Assembly: GCA_945906305.1 (NCBI GenBank)
Contig: CAMDQT010000027.1
Coordinates: forward strand, 1-45,051
Length of the DNA: 45,051 nt
Direction: 5' to 3'
Source of the DNA: Ferrithrix thermotolerans DSM 19514
GTDB taxonomy: Bacteria > Actinomycetota > Acidimicrobiia > Acidimicrobiales > CAIXPF01
The notes under the pieces were generated by a model. The model had not been told where the DNA came from. It did no database searches and worked only from the letters and a program-made list of their open reading frames with translations. This document shows, one piece after another, positions 23,140 through 32,897 of the stretch (position 1 is its first letter; each line of letters opens with the position of its first letter). A program made the translations under genes and the position numbers.

Positions 23140-24615
23140 TTGGAACCGAGATTGACCGTCGTGATGCCGGTGTACAACGAATTGGCGACGATTGACGAGG
23201 TCCTCCGACGGGTCCTTGCTCAGCCGCTGGTGCGCGAGGTCGTGGTGGTCGACGACGGCTCGACCGACGGAACCCGGGCCTGGCTCACGGCGCTGGCGGA
23301 CCCCCGAGTTGTCGTGCGGTTTCAGCCGTTCAATCAGGGCAAGGGCGCGGCGCTGCGGCGTGGATTCGCCGAGGCGACGTCGGACTTCGTTCTCATCCAG
23401 GACGCCGACCTCGAGTACGACCCTTCCGAGTACGCCGCGTTGTTGGGTCCGTTGCTCGATGGCCGCGCCGATGTCGTGTACGGCTCGCGGTTCCTCGGCG
23501 GTAGTGCCCATCGAGTTCTGTATTACTGGCACGCCGTCGGTAACCGCCTGCTCACCACCGCCTCGAATGTGGTTACCAACTTGAACTTGACGGACATGGA
23601 GACCTGCTACAAGGCGTTCCGGCGGGAAGTCATCCAGTCGATCGACATCATGGAAGACCGTTTCGGGTTCGAGCCAGAGATCACCGCCAAGGTCGCGGCG
23701 GGAAACTGGCGGGTCTTCGAGGTAGGCGTGTCCTACAACGGCCGGACCTACGCCGAAGGCAAGAAGATCGGTTGGCGCGACGGTGTGCGGGCCATGTGGT
23801 GCATCGGTCGTTACTCCAAGGCGGGTGAGGGGTTGGTGCGTGCTCTGGTGCCCGAACCAGACCCGGCGCCCTTCGATGTGGCGGATGCGGCGATGGTCGA
23901 CGTGCTGCACAGCTTGGACGGGGCGGACAACTACGCCGACTGGATTGCCGCACTGATCGAGCCGTGGCGAGGGGAGCGCGTGGTGGAGCTCGGTGCCGGC
24001 CAGGGCACCATCACCGAGCGCTTGGCGACGCGGGGAACGGTGGTGGCGACGGAACCCTCCGCGGCCGGGGTCCTCCGCCTTCAGCAGCGCTTCGCCGGTC
24101 GCCACAACGTGGAGGTCGACTGCGGTGACCTCGACGAGGTCCTCGATCGGCACCGGGCGGACACCTTCGTCCTCGTGAACGTACTGGAGCACATCGCCGA
24201 CGACGTCGCCGCGCTGGCCCACCTGGGTGAGCGCCTCGACCCCAACGGCCGGGTCGTGTTGTTCGTGCCTGCCCTCGGGGCGCTGTATTCCAGCTTCGAC
24301 GCCCAGGTTGGTCACCACCGCCGCTACAGCCGGTCGAGTCTGCGCCGGGCGTTGGCTGCCGCGGGGCTTGAGCCCGAGGCGTTGCACTATGTGAACTCGC
24401 TCGGTGCCCTGGCGTGGCTGACCGTGGCCCGACTGCTGGGCAAGGCGCCAACGTCGAGGGGCCCGGCGTTGACCTATGACCGTGCTTTGGTGCCCTCGTT
24501 ACGGGCCATGGAGTCCCGCATGGCACCGCCGTTCGGTCAATCGTTGTTCTGCGTTGCCCGCGCGGCACAATACCCTGACGGAGTCGACCCCAAAGCCGTG
24601 GTGCCAGCACCGTGA
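23140..24615 (+). CDS. GT2 glycosyltransferase fused to SAM methyltransferase
   Basis: A two-domain, 491-residue protein. Residues 1-235 form a GT-A glycosyltransferase of the dolichol-phosphate-mannose-synthase type: [18 protein letters not shown], metal-binding [13 protein letters not shown] and [11 protein letters not shown]. Residues 245-480 form a class I methyltransferase with motif I ELGAGQGT and [10 protein letters not shown]. There are no clear membrane helices. TTG 23140 is supported by the -10 box and gives the right GT2 N-terminus. It may load a polyprenyl phosphate with a sugar and methylate a sugar or lipid product; the pathway is inferred from the divergent YfhO-like gene. Confidence 0.85.
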   Translation: MEPRLTVVMPVYNELATIDEVLRRVLAQPLVREVVVVDDGSTDGTRAWLTALADPRVVVRFQPFNQGKGAALRRGFAEATSDFVLIQDADLEYDPSEYAALLGPLLDGRADVVYGSRFLGGSAHRVLYYWHAVGNRLLTTASNVVTNLNLTDMETCYKAFRREVIQSIDIMEDRFGFEPEITAKVAAGNWRVFEVGVSYNGRTYAEGKKIGWRDGVRAMWCIGRYSKAGEGLVRALVPEPDPAPFDVADAAMVDVLHSLDGADNYADWIAALIEPWRGERVVELGAGQGTITERLATRGTVVATEPSAAGVLRLQQRFAGRHNVEVDCGDLDEVLDRHRADTFVLVNVLEHIADDVAALAHLGERLDPNGRVVLFVPALGALYSSFDAQVGHHRRYSRSSLRRALAAAGLEPEALHYVNSLGALAWLTVARLLGKAPTSRGPALTYDRALVPSLRAMESRMAPPFGQSLFCVARAAQYPDGVDPKAVVPAP

Positions 24616-24703
24616 GAGCCATCGAGGCCCGACAGGTGCCGCCGGGTGCTGCCGGTACGGTCCCTCCAGGCGCACTGCGAACGAGAATGAGGAAACACCG
24701 ACC

Positions 24704-25333
24704 ATGAAGCTCTTTGCGCTCACCGGAGGAATCGGATCGGGGAAGTCCTCCGTCGCTAACCGTCTCGAGGCCTGCGGTGCAGTGATCGTGGATTCCGACC
24801 TCATTGTTCGGGACCTCCAGCAGCCAGGGTCACCGGTGCTCGCGGCGATGGTCGATCGGTTCGGCCCGTCCATCACCGACGAGGGGGGCAACCTCATCCG
24901 GCCCGCGGTCGCCGCCATTGTCTTCAACGATAAGAAGGCGCTCGCCGACCTGGGCAAGATCATGAAGCGCCCCATCCGGGTGGAGACGGACCGGCAGACT
25001 TTGGTTGCGGCTGATGCCGGCAAGCCGGTCGTGCAGGACATTCCGCTCCTGGTCGAGACGCTGGAAGGCCGACCGCCGTACTCCGGTATCATCGTGGTCG
25101 ACGTCGACCCCGAACTTGCCGTGTCCCGGCTGGTCCGCTTCCGGGCCTTCACCGAGGCCGATGCCCGTGCTCGCATCGCCAAGCAATCGACCCGCGAGCA
25201 GCGCCTGGCCATCGCCGGATTCGTGGTGGACAACAGCGGCACCGAGCAAGACCTCGACCGCGAGGTGGCCCGCTGCTGGGCGTGGATTCAGGCCAGCGCT
25301 GAGGTGCCGGTTCCCACCACCACCGAGGACTGA
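24704..25333 (+). CDS. coaE: Dephospho-CoA kinase
   Basis: Last step of CoA synthesis, phosphorylating the ribose 3'-OH of dephospho-CoA. The P-loop GGIGSGKSS (Lys14) is at the N-terminus, [10 protein letters not shown] replaces the usual DAD motif, and DIPLLVE and [17 protein letters not shown] follow. The HP dipeptide common after the CoA-binding helix reads RP here. 209 residues is normal without the C-terminal GrpB-type extension of mycobacteria. ATG 24704 has GAGGA about ten bases upstream. It sits before uvrB, as in Mycobacterium. Confidence 0.9.
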   Translation: MKLFALTGGIGSGKSSVANRLEACGAVIVDSDLIVRDLQQPGSPVLAAMVDRFGPSITDEGGNLIRPAVAAIVFNDKKALADLGKIMKRPIRVETDRQTLVAADAGKPVVQDIPLLVETLEGRPPYSGIIVVDVDPELAVSRLVRFRAFTEADARARIAKQSTREQRLAIAGFVVDNSGTEQDLDREVARCWAWIQASAEVPVPTTTED

Positions 25334-25365
25334 GCGCCAACAGCCCGCCTGGCCGCGACGCTGCC

Positions 25366-25371
25366 TAGCAT
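25366..25371 (+). promoter_or_regulatory. Putative -10 box for uvrB
   Basis: TAGCAT lies eight bases before ATG 25380, with no Shine-Dalgarno. I saw no LexA-like palindrome here. Confidence 0.55.
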
Positions 25372-25379
25372 GGGGCGCC

Positions 25380-27419
25380 ATGCCCGCATTCAAGGTGCAT
25401 TCCGAGTTCGCCCCTGCGGGTGATCAGCCCCGGGCCATCGCGGCGCTCGTCGAGGGGGTACAGCGAGGCGACCGGTTCCAGACCCTGCTCGGCATCACCG
25501 GGTCGGGCAAGAGCGCCACCATCGCCTGGACCATCGAGGCCATCCAGAAGCCCACCCTGGTGCTCGCTCCGAACAAGAGCCTGGCGGCGCAGTTGGCGAA
25601 CGAGTTCAAGGAGTTCTTCCCCCAGAACCGGGTGGAGTACTTCGTGAGCTATTACGACTACTACCAGCCCGAGGCGTACATGCCTTCGTCGGACACGTAC
25701 ATCGAGAAGGACTCGACGGTCAACGACGAAATCGATCGGTTGCGCCATTCGGCCACCGAGGCGCTGTTGACCCGGCGGGACACGATTGTGGTCGCTTCTG
25801 TGTCGGCCATTTACGGTCTTGGTTCCCCCGAGGAGTACCGCGAGAACCTGCTCATCGTTGAGGTGGGCCACAGCTACGACCAGCGGCTTCTGCTGCGCAA
25901 GCTCGTCGACATGCAGTACGAGCGCAACGACATGAGCCTCGTGCGGGGCAAGTTTCGGGTCCGGGGCGACACGCTGGAGATCCACGCCGCCTACGACGAG
26001 TCGGTGATCCGTATCTCCATGTTCGGCGACGAGGTGGAGGAGATCACCATTGTCGATCCGCTCACCGGGGAACGTCTAGCCAGCCAGTCCGAGATAGCAA
26101 TCTTCCCCGCCACCCATTACGTGACGGGGGCGGAGCGGATGCAAAGAGCCATCACCCGCATCGAGCAGGAGCTACAGGAGCGGCTGTCGTACTTCGAGAA
26201 CGAAGGCAAGCTGCTGGAGGCGCAACGACTGCGCATGCGCACCCAGTACGACCTCGAGATGATGGCTGAGGTTGGCTTCTGCTCCGGGATCGAGAACTAT
26301 TCGGCGCCCATCGATGGTCGGGCCGCAGGGGAGCCGCCGAGCACGCTCATCGACTTCTTCCCGAAAGATTTCCTCATGGTGCTCGATGAGTCCCACCAGG
26401 CGGTGCCGCAGATCCACGGTCAGTACGAAGGCGACCGGTCACGCAAGCTGACCCTCATCGAGCACGGGTTTCGTCTGCCCTCCGCCGGGGACAACCGGCC
26501 GCTGCGTTTCGAGGAGTGGGAGAGCCGGCTCAACCAGTGCATTTTCATGTCGGCCACGCCGGCGGCGTATGAGATCCGCAAATCGAGCCAGGTGGTGGAG
26601 CAAGTGGTTCGGCCCACCGGGCTGGTGGATCCCGAGATCGTGGTCAAGCCGACCAAGGGCCAGATCGACGATCTGATCGAGCAGATCAACATCGAGACGG
26701 CTCGGGGCAACCGGGTTTTGGTCACCACGCTCACCAAGAAGATGGCCGAGGATCTCTCCGACTATTTGCTCGAGCTCGGGGTAAGGGTTCGCTACCTTCA
26801 CTCCAACATCGACACCATCGAGCGGATCGAGATCCTGCGCGGGCTGCGGCTCGGCGACTTCGACGTACTGGTCGGTATCAACCTGTTGCGGGAAGGGCTC
26901 GATCTACCGGAGGTCACACTGGTGGCAATCCTCGACGCCGACAAGGAAGGCTTTTTGCGTAGTGAGACGTCGCTCGTGCAAACCGTCGGCCGGGCGGCGC
27001 GAAACATCGACGGCAGGGTGATCATGTATGCCGACCAGATCACCGATTCGATGCGCCGGACGATCGAGCTGACCCAGCGCCGCCGCAAGATGCAGCACGA
27101 GTACAACCTCGAGCACGGCATCAATCCCCAGACCGTGCGCAAAGCGGTGACCGACATCCTGGCCTACCTCCGCAAGAGTGAAACTGCTCCGGTGCCTAGC
27201 AAGCTCGACACCAAGGCCATCCAGCGCGAACGCCAGGTGGCCAAACGGCGCAACGAGGCGGCGGATCTGCCCCACGCCGATCTCGAACGGCTCATTCTCA
27301 CTCTCGAGCAGGAGATGAACGAGGCGGCGGGGGACCTTCGCTTCGAATACGCGGCCCGAATTCGCGATGAGATCAAGGAGTTGAAGCGGGAGCTTCGCGA
27401 GGTCAGTCAACTGCGCTGA
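25380..27419 (+). CDS. uvrB: Excinuclease ABC subunit B
   Basis: Verifies damage and loads UvrC in nucleotide excision repair. Walker A is GITGSGKS (Lys44). The beta-hairpin region [20 protein letters not shown] follows near residue 93, DESH is helicase motif II, and [10 protein letters not shown] and [23 protein letters not shown] are motifs IV-VI. The C-terminal UVR motif ([20 protein letters not shown]) contacts UvrC. 679 residues. ATG 25380 gives the family N-terminus and fits the -10 box; reading further upstream would overlap coaE. Confidence 0.97.
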   Translation: MPAFKVHSEFAPAGDQPRAIAALVEGVQRGDRFQTLLGITGSGKSATIAWTIEAIQKPTLVLAPNKSLAAQLANEFKEFFPQNRVEYFVSYYDYYQPEAYMPSSDTYIEKDSTVNDEIDRLRHSATEALLTRRDTIVVASVSAIYGLGSPEEYRENLLIVEVGHSYDQRLLLRKLVDMQYERNDMSLVRGKFRVRGDTLEIHAAYDESVIRISMFGDEVEEITIVDPLTGERLASQSEIAIFPATHYVTGAERMQRAITRIEQELQERLSYFENEGKLLEAQRLRMRTQYDLEMMAEVGFCSGIENYSAPIDGRAAGEPPSTLIDFFPKDFLMVLDESHQAVPQIHGQYEGDRSRKLTLIEHGFRLPSAGDNRPLRFEEWESRLNQCIFMSATPAAYEIRKSSQVVEQVVRPTGLVDPEIVVKPTKGQIDDLIEQINIETARGNRVLVTTLTKKMAEDLSDYLLELGVRVRYLHSNIDTIERIEILRGLRLGDFDVLVGINLLREGLDLPEVTLVAILDADKEGFLRSETSLVQTVGRAARNIDGRVIMYADQITDSMRRTIELTQRRRKMQHEYNLEHGINPQTVRKAVTDILAYLRKSETAPVPSKLDTKAIQRERQVAKRRNEAADLPHADLERLILTLEQEMNEAAGDLRFEYAARIRDEIKELKRELREVSQLR

Positions 27420-27501
27420 GGCCGAGCCGCGGCGCAACTCTGGCGTCGAAGGGTCAGGCAGTAGGCTCAGTCGCTCCCGGGGGTGCAGGAGGGTATCGCA
27501 C

Positions 27502-30456
27502 GTGAGCGACAAGCTGGTGGTCCGCGGGGCGCGTGAACACAACCTGCGCAACGTGTCCCTTGAACTCCCACGGGAGCAGCTGATCACCTTCACCGGCTTG
27601 TCCGGCTCGGGAAAGTCCTCGCTGGCGTTCGACACCATCTATGCCGAGGGCCAGCGTCGCTACGTCGAGTCGCTTTCCGCCTACGCCCGGCAGTTCCTGG
27701 GTCAGATGGACAAGCCCGATGTGGATTTCATCGAGGGCCTGTCGCCTGCCATCTCGATCGACCAGAAGACGGCATCGCGCAACCCGCGGTCCACCGTGGG
27801 CACCATCACCGAGGTCTACGACTACCTGCGCTTGCTCTATGCCCGCATTGGCGTTCCCCATGACCCTGAGACGGGTGAGCGTCTGGTCCGCCAGACCCCC
27901 CAGCAGATTGTGGACCGGGTGTTGCAATTGCCCGAGGGCACCCGTTTCCAGGTCCTCGCCCCGGTGGTACGGGGCCGCAAGGGCACCTACGAGCAACTCT
28001 TCGACGATCTCGGCCGCCAGGGCTTCGCCCGGGTGGTGGTGGACGGAGAGGTGCACGAGTTGGGCGTCAAGATCGACCTCGGGCGTTACGAGGTGCACAC
28101 GATCAAGGTGGTGGTCGACCGGCTGGTGTTGCGCGAAGGCATCGATCGACGACTGACCGAGTCGCTCGAGACGGCCCTGAAACTGGCCGAAGGGGTGGCC
28201 GAGGTCGAGCTGATCCACCGCGACGGAGATTCGGAGATCCTCATCTTCTCCGAGCACCTCGCCCGTCCCTCGGACGGGAAAAGCTTCGAGGAGCTGGCGC
28301 CGCGGAACTTTTCGTTCAATTCGCCGTATGGCGCGTGCGAACGCTGCGACGGCCTCGGTACTCGCTACGAGGTCGACCCCGAGTTGGTGGTCCCCAACCC
28401 TGAGTTGGCCCTCGGCCAAGGTGCGATAGCCCCGTGGGCTTCGGGCCATGCCAAGTTCTTCCAGCGCCTGGTCGAGGCCGTGGCCGAGGACCACGACATT
28501 TCCATGACCTTGCCCTGGGAGCAGCTGCCGGCCAAAGCGCGCCAAACCATGCTTTACGGTATTGGATCAGACGCGAAGATCGAGGTGTCTTACCGCAATC
28601 GCTATGGAAGGAAACGGGCCTATACCGCTCGGTATGAAGGGGTGGTACCGTACCTGCAACGACGCTATTCCGAAGCCGAGAGCGACGGGATGCGCGAGCA
28701 CATCCAGGGCTACATGCGCCAGGTTGACTGCCCTACCTGCGCCGGGGCCCGTCTCAAACCATTGTCGTTGGCGGTGACGGTCGGGGGCCATAACATCTCC
28801 GAGCTGTGTTCGATCTCCATCGGCGAGGCCGCCCGGCTGATCGCCTCGTTGGAGCTGAGCGAACGGGAACGGCTGATCGGCGAGCGGGTCCTGAAGGAGA
28901 TCAACGCCCGCGTGCAGTTCTTGTGCGATGTCGGCCTGGACTACCTGACCTTGTCGCGATCCGCGGCCACCCTTGCCGGTGGTGAGGCGCAACGGATCCG
29001 GTTGGCGAGCCAAATTGGATCAGGGCTGGTTGGGGTGCTGTACGTGCTCGACGAGCCTTCGATCGGGTTGCACCAACGAGACAATCACCGCCTCATCGGC
29101 ACCCTGGTCCACTTACGTGATCTGGGCAACACCGTCTTGGTGGTGGAGCACGACGAGGACACCATCGCGGTATCGGATTGGGTCGTCGATATCGGCCCGG
29201 GTGCCGGTGAGCACGGCGGGCAGGTGGTCTACTCCGGCCCGGTGGCGGGACTGCTGACCCACGAGACCTCGGTGACTGGTCAGTACCTCTCGGGACGGCG
29301 TCGCATCGAGGTTCCGACGGTGCGGCGGTGCCCGTCCGATCAATGGCTCACAGTCCGTGGGGCCCGCGAGAACAACCTGCGCAACATCGACGTGCGTTTC
29401 CCCCTCGGCGTGTTCACCGCGGTGACCGGGGTGTCAGGGTCGGGCAAATCGACGTTGGTTACCGAGATCCTGCTGAACGCCTTGATGCAGCGCATTTATC
29501 ACTCGAAAACACCGCCGGGTCTGCATCGCTCAGTGGAAGGACTGGAGCAACTCGACAAGGTCATTGCCATCGATCAGTCGCCGATCGGTCGGACCCCGCG
29601 TTCGAACGCGGCCACCTACACCGGAGTTTTCGACCACGTCCGCAAGCTGTTCGCGGCGACTACTGAAGCGAAGGTTCGGGGCTACCAGCCGGGCCGGTTC
29701 TCCTTCAACGTCAAGGGCGGGCGCTGTGAGCATTGCGCTGGCGACGGCACCATCAAGATCGAGATGCATTTCCTGCCCGATGTGTTTGTGCCCTGCGAGG
29801 TGTGTAAAGGGGCGCGGTACAACCGGGACACGCTCGACATCCACTTTCGAGGCAAGACCATCGCCGAGGTGCTCGACATGCCCTGCGAGCAGGCCCGGGA
29901 GTTCTTCGCCAACCAGCCCAGCATCTTCCGCTACCTCGACACGCTGGTCGAGGTGGGGCTGGGCTACGTTCGACTTGGCCAGTCGGCGCCCACGCTGTCC
30001 GGCGGTGAGGCGCAACGGGTGAAGCTGGCCACCGAGTTGGCGAAACGGTCGACGGGCCACACCTGTTACATCCTCGATGAACCGACGACGGGACTGCACT
30101 TTGAGGACGTGCGCAAGCTGCTCGGTGTGCTGCAACGCCTTGTCGATCAGGGCAACACCGTGATCGTGATTGAGCACAATCTTGATGTGATCAAGACGGC
30201 GGATTGGGTTATCGACCTCGGCCCAGAGGGCGGCAGTGGTGGCGGGCTGGTGGTGGCGGAGGGTCCACCCGAGGTCGTTGCGGCCTGCGCCGAATCCCAT
30301 ACCGGACGGTTTTTGGGCAAGTTGTTGGCCAAGACGGCCGTCGCGCCAGCGCTGGACCCAGTGGCGGATGTGGGCGGCGAACAACCCGGCCCGGTCAAGC
30401 CAAAGCGGCGACGCGCCGCGAAGGCGCCCGCGGCCGACGCCACAGCTCAGCGGTAG
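27502..30456 (+). CDS. uvrA: Excinuclease ABC subunit A
   Basis: DNA-damage sensor with two ABC ATPase modules. The first Walker A is GLSGSGKSS (Lys38) and the second is VSGSGKST near residue 645. The signatures are LAGGEAQR and LSGGEAQR, and the Walker B regions are VLDEPSIGL and ILDEPTTGL. Zinc-binding CxxC pairs occur at CERCDG/CPTCAG and CEHCAG/CEVCKG. The C-terminus has a Lys/Arg/Ala-rich tail. GTG 27502 has AGGAGGG about nine bases upstream. 984 residues. Its last ten bases overlap the end of ribBA on the other strand. Confidence 0.97.
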   Translation: MSDKLVVRGAREHNLRNVSLELPREQLITFTGLSGSGKSSLAFDTIYAEGQRRYVESLSAYARQFLGQMDKPDVDFIEGLSPAISIDQKTASRNPRSTVGTITEVYDYLRLLYARIGVPHDPETGERLVRQTPQQIVDRVLQLPEGTRFQVLAPVVRGRKGTYEQLFDDLGRQGFARVVVDGEVHELGVKIDLGRYEVHTIKVVVDRLVLREGIDRRLTESLETALKLAEGVAEVELIHRDGDSEILIFSEHLARPSDGKSFEELAPRNFSFNSPYGACERCDGLGTRYEVDPELVVPNPELALGQGAIAPWASGHAKFFQRLVEAVAEDHDISMTLPWEQLPAKARQTMLYGIGSDAKIEVSYRNRYGRKRAYTARYEGVVPYLQRRYSEAESDGMREHIQGYMRQVDCPTCAGARLKPLSLAVTVGGHNISELCSISIGEAARLIASLELSERERLIGERVLKEINARVQFLCDVGLDYLTLSRSAATLAGGEAQRIRLASQIGSGLVGVLYVLDEPSIGLHQRDNHRLIGTLVHLRDLGNTVLVVEHDEDTIAVSDWVVDIGPGAGEHGGQVVYSGPVAGLLTHETSVTGQYLSGRRRIEVPTVRRCPSDQWLTVRGARENNLRNIDVRFPLGVFTAVTGVSGSGKSTLVTEILLNALMQRIYHSKTPPGLHRSVEGLEQLDKVIAIDQSPIGRTPRSNAATYTGVFDHVRKLFAATTEAKVRGYQPGRFSFNVKGGRCEHCAGDGTIKIEMHFLPDVFVPCEVCKGARYNRDTLDIHFRGKTIAEVLDMPCEQAREFFANQPSIFRYLDTLVEVGLGYVRLGQSAPTLSGGEAQRVKLATELAKRSTGHTCYILDEPTTGLHFEDVRKLLGVLQRLVDQGNTVIVIEHNLDVIKTADWVIDLGPEGGSGGGLVVAEGPPEVVAACAESHTGRFLGKLLAKTAVAPALDPVADVGGEQPGPVKPKRRRAAKAPAADATAQR

Positions 30457-31676
30457 TCGATGTCCAACAGGTGGCCCATCCGGGCCTGTTTGGTTCTGAG
30501 GTAGGCACGATTGGTGCCCGTGGGCTCGATGTGCAGCGGGATTCGCTCGGTGATCTCGAGGCCATAACCGGACAGGCCGCGATACTTGGCCATGTTGTTG
30601 GTCATCAGCCGCATCGACCGCACCCCGAGATCGACGAGCATCTGGGCCCCGATTCCGTACTCGCGCGAATCCACCGGTAGCCCGAGCGCGGTGTTGGCGT
30701 CCACGGTATCGAGGCCCTCGTCTTGCAACTCGTAGGCGCGGATCTTGTGGGCCAGCCCAATGCCTCGGCCCTCGTGGCCCCGCAGGTAGGCGACGACCCC
30801 CTGGCCGGCCTCAGCAATGCGTTGCAAGGCGAGGTGTAGCTGCTCGCCGCAGTCACAGCGGCCCGAACGGAACACGTCTCCGGTGAGACATTCCGAATGC
30901 ACCCGCACCAACGGGGCGCGGCCGCTGTCGGGCCCAAGGTCGCCCAGGGTGATGGCGAGGTGTTCGGTGCCGTCGAGCCGGGACCGGTAGGCGGTGCAGC
31001 CGAACTCGGCCCACGGGGTCGGCAAGACCGTGGTCGCCACCCGTTCGACGAGCTGCTCAGTCCGTCGGCGGTGCCGTACCAAGTCGGCGATGCTGATCAT
31101 CAGCAACCCGTGTACGGCGCAGAACGTTTCGAGCTCGGGCCGTCGGGCCATGGTCCCGTCGTCATTGACCACCTCGGCCAATACTCCGATGGGCGCGATC
31201 CCGGCGAGCTGGCACAGGTCGACGGCGGCCTCGGTGTGCCCGCTTCGCTGCAAGACCCCCCCGGGTCGGGCCCGGAGCGGGAAGATGTGGCCCGGCCGAG
31301 CCAGATCATGGGTGCTGGTCGAGGAGTCGCACAGCAGCCGCAGGGTGTGGGCCCGGTCGGCAGCAGAAATGCCGGTCGAAACTCCCTGAGCGGCATCGAC
31401 GGACTCGGTGAACGCGGTGCGCATGGACTCGGTGTTGTTCTCGACCATCAAGGGAAGGCCCAACTCGTCGCAACGTTCACCGCTCATGGGGGCACAGACG
31501 ACCCCCGACGTGTACCGGACGAAAAAGGCCATCTGTTCCGCCGTGGCGGCACGCGCCGCCATGATCAGATCGCCTTCGTTCTCGCGGTCCTCATCGTCGA
31601 CCACGACCACAATGTCGCCGCGTCGAATCGCCGCGACCGCGTCGTCGATGGAGGCGAACCGCTGGGGGCTGGTCAT
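30447..31676 (-). CDS. ribBA: Bifunctional DHBP synthase / GTP cyclohydrolase II
   Basis: Makes both riboflavin precursors. The N-terminal RibB domain (about 1-200) has the [15 protein letters not shown] acidic motif and [10 protein letters not shown]. The C-terminal RibA domain has the zinc cysteines in [20 protein letters not shown], then GHEGRGIGL and [11 protein letters not shown] 31676 is chosen for a GAGGAG about eight bases upstream and the normal N-terminus; a longer reading frame to 31847 would overlap ribD. 409 residues. It starts 16 bases after ribD, as one operon. Confidence 0.94.
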   Translation of the reverse strand: MTSPQRFASIDDAVAAIRRGDIVVVVDDEDRENEGDLIMAARAATAEQMAFFVRYTSGVVCAPMSGERCDELGLPLMVENNTESMRTAFTESVDAAQGVSTGISAADRAHTLRLLCDSSTSTHDLARPGHIFPLRARPGGVLQRSGHTEAAVDLCQLAGIAPIGVLAEVVNDDGTMARRPELETFCAVHGLLMISIADLVRHRRRTEQLVERVATTVLPTPWAEFGCTAYRSRLDGTEHLAITLGDLGPDSGRAPLVRVHSECLTGDVFRSGRCDCGEQLHLALQRIAEAGQGVVAYLRGHEGRGIGLAHKIRAYELQDEGLDTVDANTALGLPVDSREYGIGAQMLVDLGVRSMRLMTNNMAKYRGLSGYGLEITERIPLHIEPTGTNRAYLRTKQARMGHLLDIDYR

Positions 31677-31692
31677 TGAGGTACTCCTCGGT

Positions 31693-32772
31693 TCAAGCTC
31701 GAACTCGTGGCCAGGACGAATTCGGTTCCACGACGATACGGAGGTCCTCGCCCAGTTGCGCGATCGACCGGATGCGGCCCCGCCACACGTTGTCGATGGA
31801 GGCCACGGCGGGCCCGGCGAAAAGGCCCCGTGCCCCGGTGCCGCCAAAGAGGGCAGGGGCGAGGTAGATCACGTACTGCTGGACCAGTCCGGCCCGGTGA
31901 AACGCCCCGGCCACGCTGGCACCGCCCTCGACCATCACCTGGAGTACGCCACGGCGACCCAACTCGTCGAGCACCTCGGGCAGGGGGCCTGATAGCTCCA
32001 GGCAGGGATGGACCTTTGCTCCCTGCGGTGCCCGGCCGAGTACCACCCGCAGCGGCTGGCGGGCGAGGAGCCCGTGGCGAACGGTGAGCTCGGGATCGTC
32101 GGCCCGTACGGTGCCGGCGCCGACAAGCACCGCGTCAGACTCGGCCCGCAAGCGGTGGCTGTCGGCCCGCGCCTCGGCGCCGGTGATCCATTGCGAGCTG
32201 CCATCGGGCGCGGCGGTCGCGCCATCGAGGCTGGCCGCCAGCTTCAGCACCACGAATGGACGGCCGGTGCGGCGATGATGCAGATATGGGGCCAACTGCT
32301 CGCTGGCCTCTTGTTCACCGACGCCGACCCGAACCGAGATCCCCGCCGCCGCCAAGGCCTCGGCGCCCCGGCCCGAGACCGCCGGATCAGGATCGCCCAC
32401 GGCGTACACCACCGAGGCCACTGCGGCCGCGATGAGGGCGTCGGTGCACGGTGGCGTTCGTCCGTGATGGGAGCACGGCTCGAGTGTCACGACCACCGTT
32501 GCTCCGCTGGTGTCGGCCCCGGCGGCCCTAGCCGCATCGAGGGCGACAATCTCGGCGTGGCGACCCCCAGGAGGTTCGGTCGCGCCGGTGAAGCAGCGCC
32601 CGTCGCGGGTGAGCAGCGCGCACCCCACCCAGGGGTTGGGGGAGGTCGTGGCGCGAACGGTTGCCGCGGCTGCTCTGGCCTGTTGCATCGCCGCCTGTAC
32701 GCGAACCGTTTCGGTGCCAGTGTCCGTTGGTTCGGCGTTGTGTTGCGTGGCATGCGGCTCAGCAGCGGCCAT
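31693..32772 (-). CDS. ribD: Bifunctional riboflavin deaminase/reductase
   Basis: Deaminates and then reduces the pyrimidine intermediate of riboflavin synthesis. The deaminase domain has TSPNPWVGCALL, zinc-binding HAEIVAL and PCSHHGRTPPC. The reductase has LKLAASLDGATA, WITGAEARADSHRLRAESDAVLVG in order, and VMVEGGASVAGAF. ATG 32772 has GGAGG a few bases upstream and a promoter at 32802; the frame stays open to 32925, but that start would run past the promoter. 359 residues. Riboflavin synthase and lumazine synthase genes are not in this window. Confidence 0.93.
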   Translation of the reverse strand: MAAAEPHATQHNAEPTDTGTETVRVQAAMQQARAAAATVRATTSPNPWVGCALLTRDGRCFTGATEPPGGRHAEIVALDAARAAGADTSGATVVVTLEPCSHHGRTPPCTDALIAAAVASVVYAVGDPDPAVSGRGAEALAAAGISVRVGVGEQEASEQLAPYLHHRRTGRPFVVLKLAASLDGATAAPDGSSQWITGAEARADSHRLRAESDAVLVGAGTVRADDPELTVRHGLLARQPLRVVLGRAPQGAKVHPCLELSGPLPEVLDELGRRGVLQVMVEGGASVAGAFHRAGLVQQYVIYLAPALFGGTGARGLFAGPAVASIDNVWRGRIRSIAQLGEDLRIVVEPNSSWPRVRA

Positions 32773-32801
32773 CCTGCCTCCGGCCTGGTCAGCGTGGGCG
32801 A

Positions 32802-32832
32802 ACCCTAGGTGACTTGGAGACGAATTGGTCAA
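32802..32832 (-). promoter_or_regulatory. Probable ribD promoter
   Basis: On the minus strand TTGACC (32832-32827) and TAGGGT (32807-32802) are 19 bases apart. A short leader with GGAGG precedes ATG 32772. I see no FMN riboswitch in this 125-base divergent gap. Confidence 0.5.
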
Positions 32833-32885
32833 GTCGTTGCCGGAGGCCGCAGTGTGCTGCGCTGCGGCCAGCTCGACTTCGGCCA

Positions 32886-32891
32886 TAGATT
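32886..32891 (+). promoter_or_regulatory. Putative -10 box for uvrC
   Basis: TAGATT lies six bases before GTG 32898, with no Shine-Dalgarno. Confidence 0.45.
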
Positions 32892-32897
32892 GGGCCG

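Noticed and set aside
25334-27501. LexA/SOS box upstream of uvrB or uvrA
   Set aside because: I looked for a GAAC-N4-GTTC-type palindrome in both gaps and saw none.
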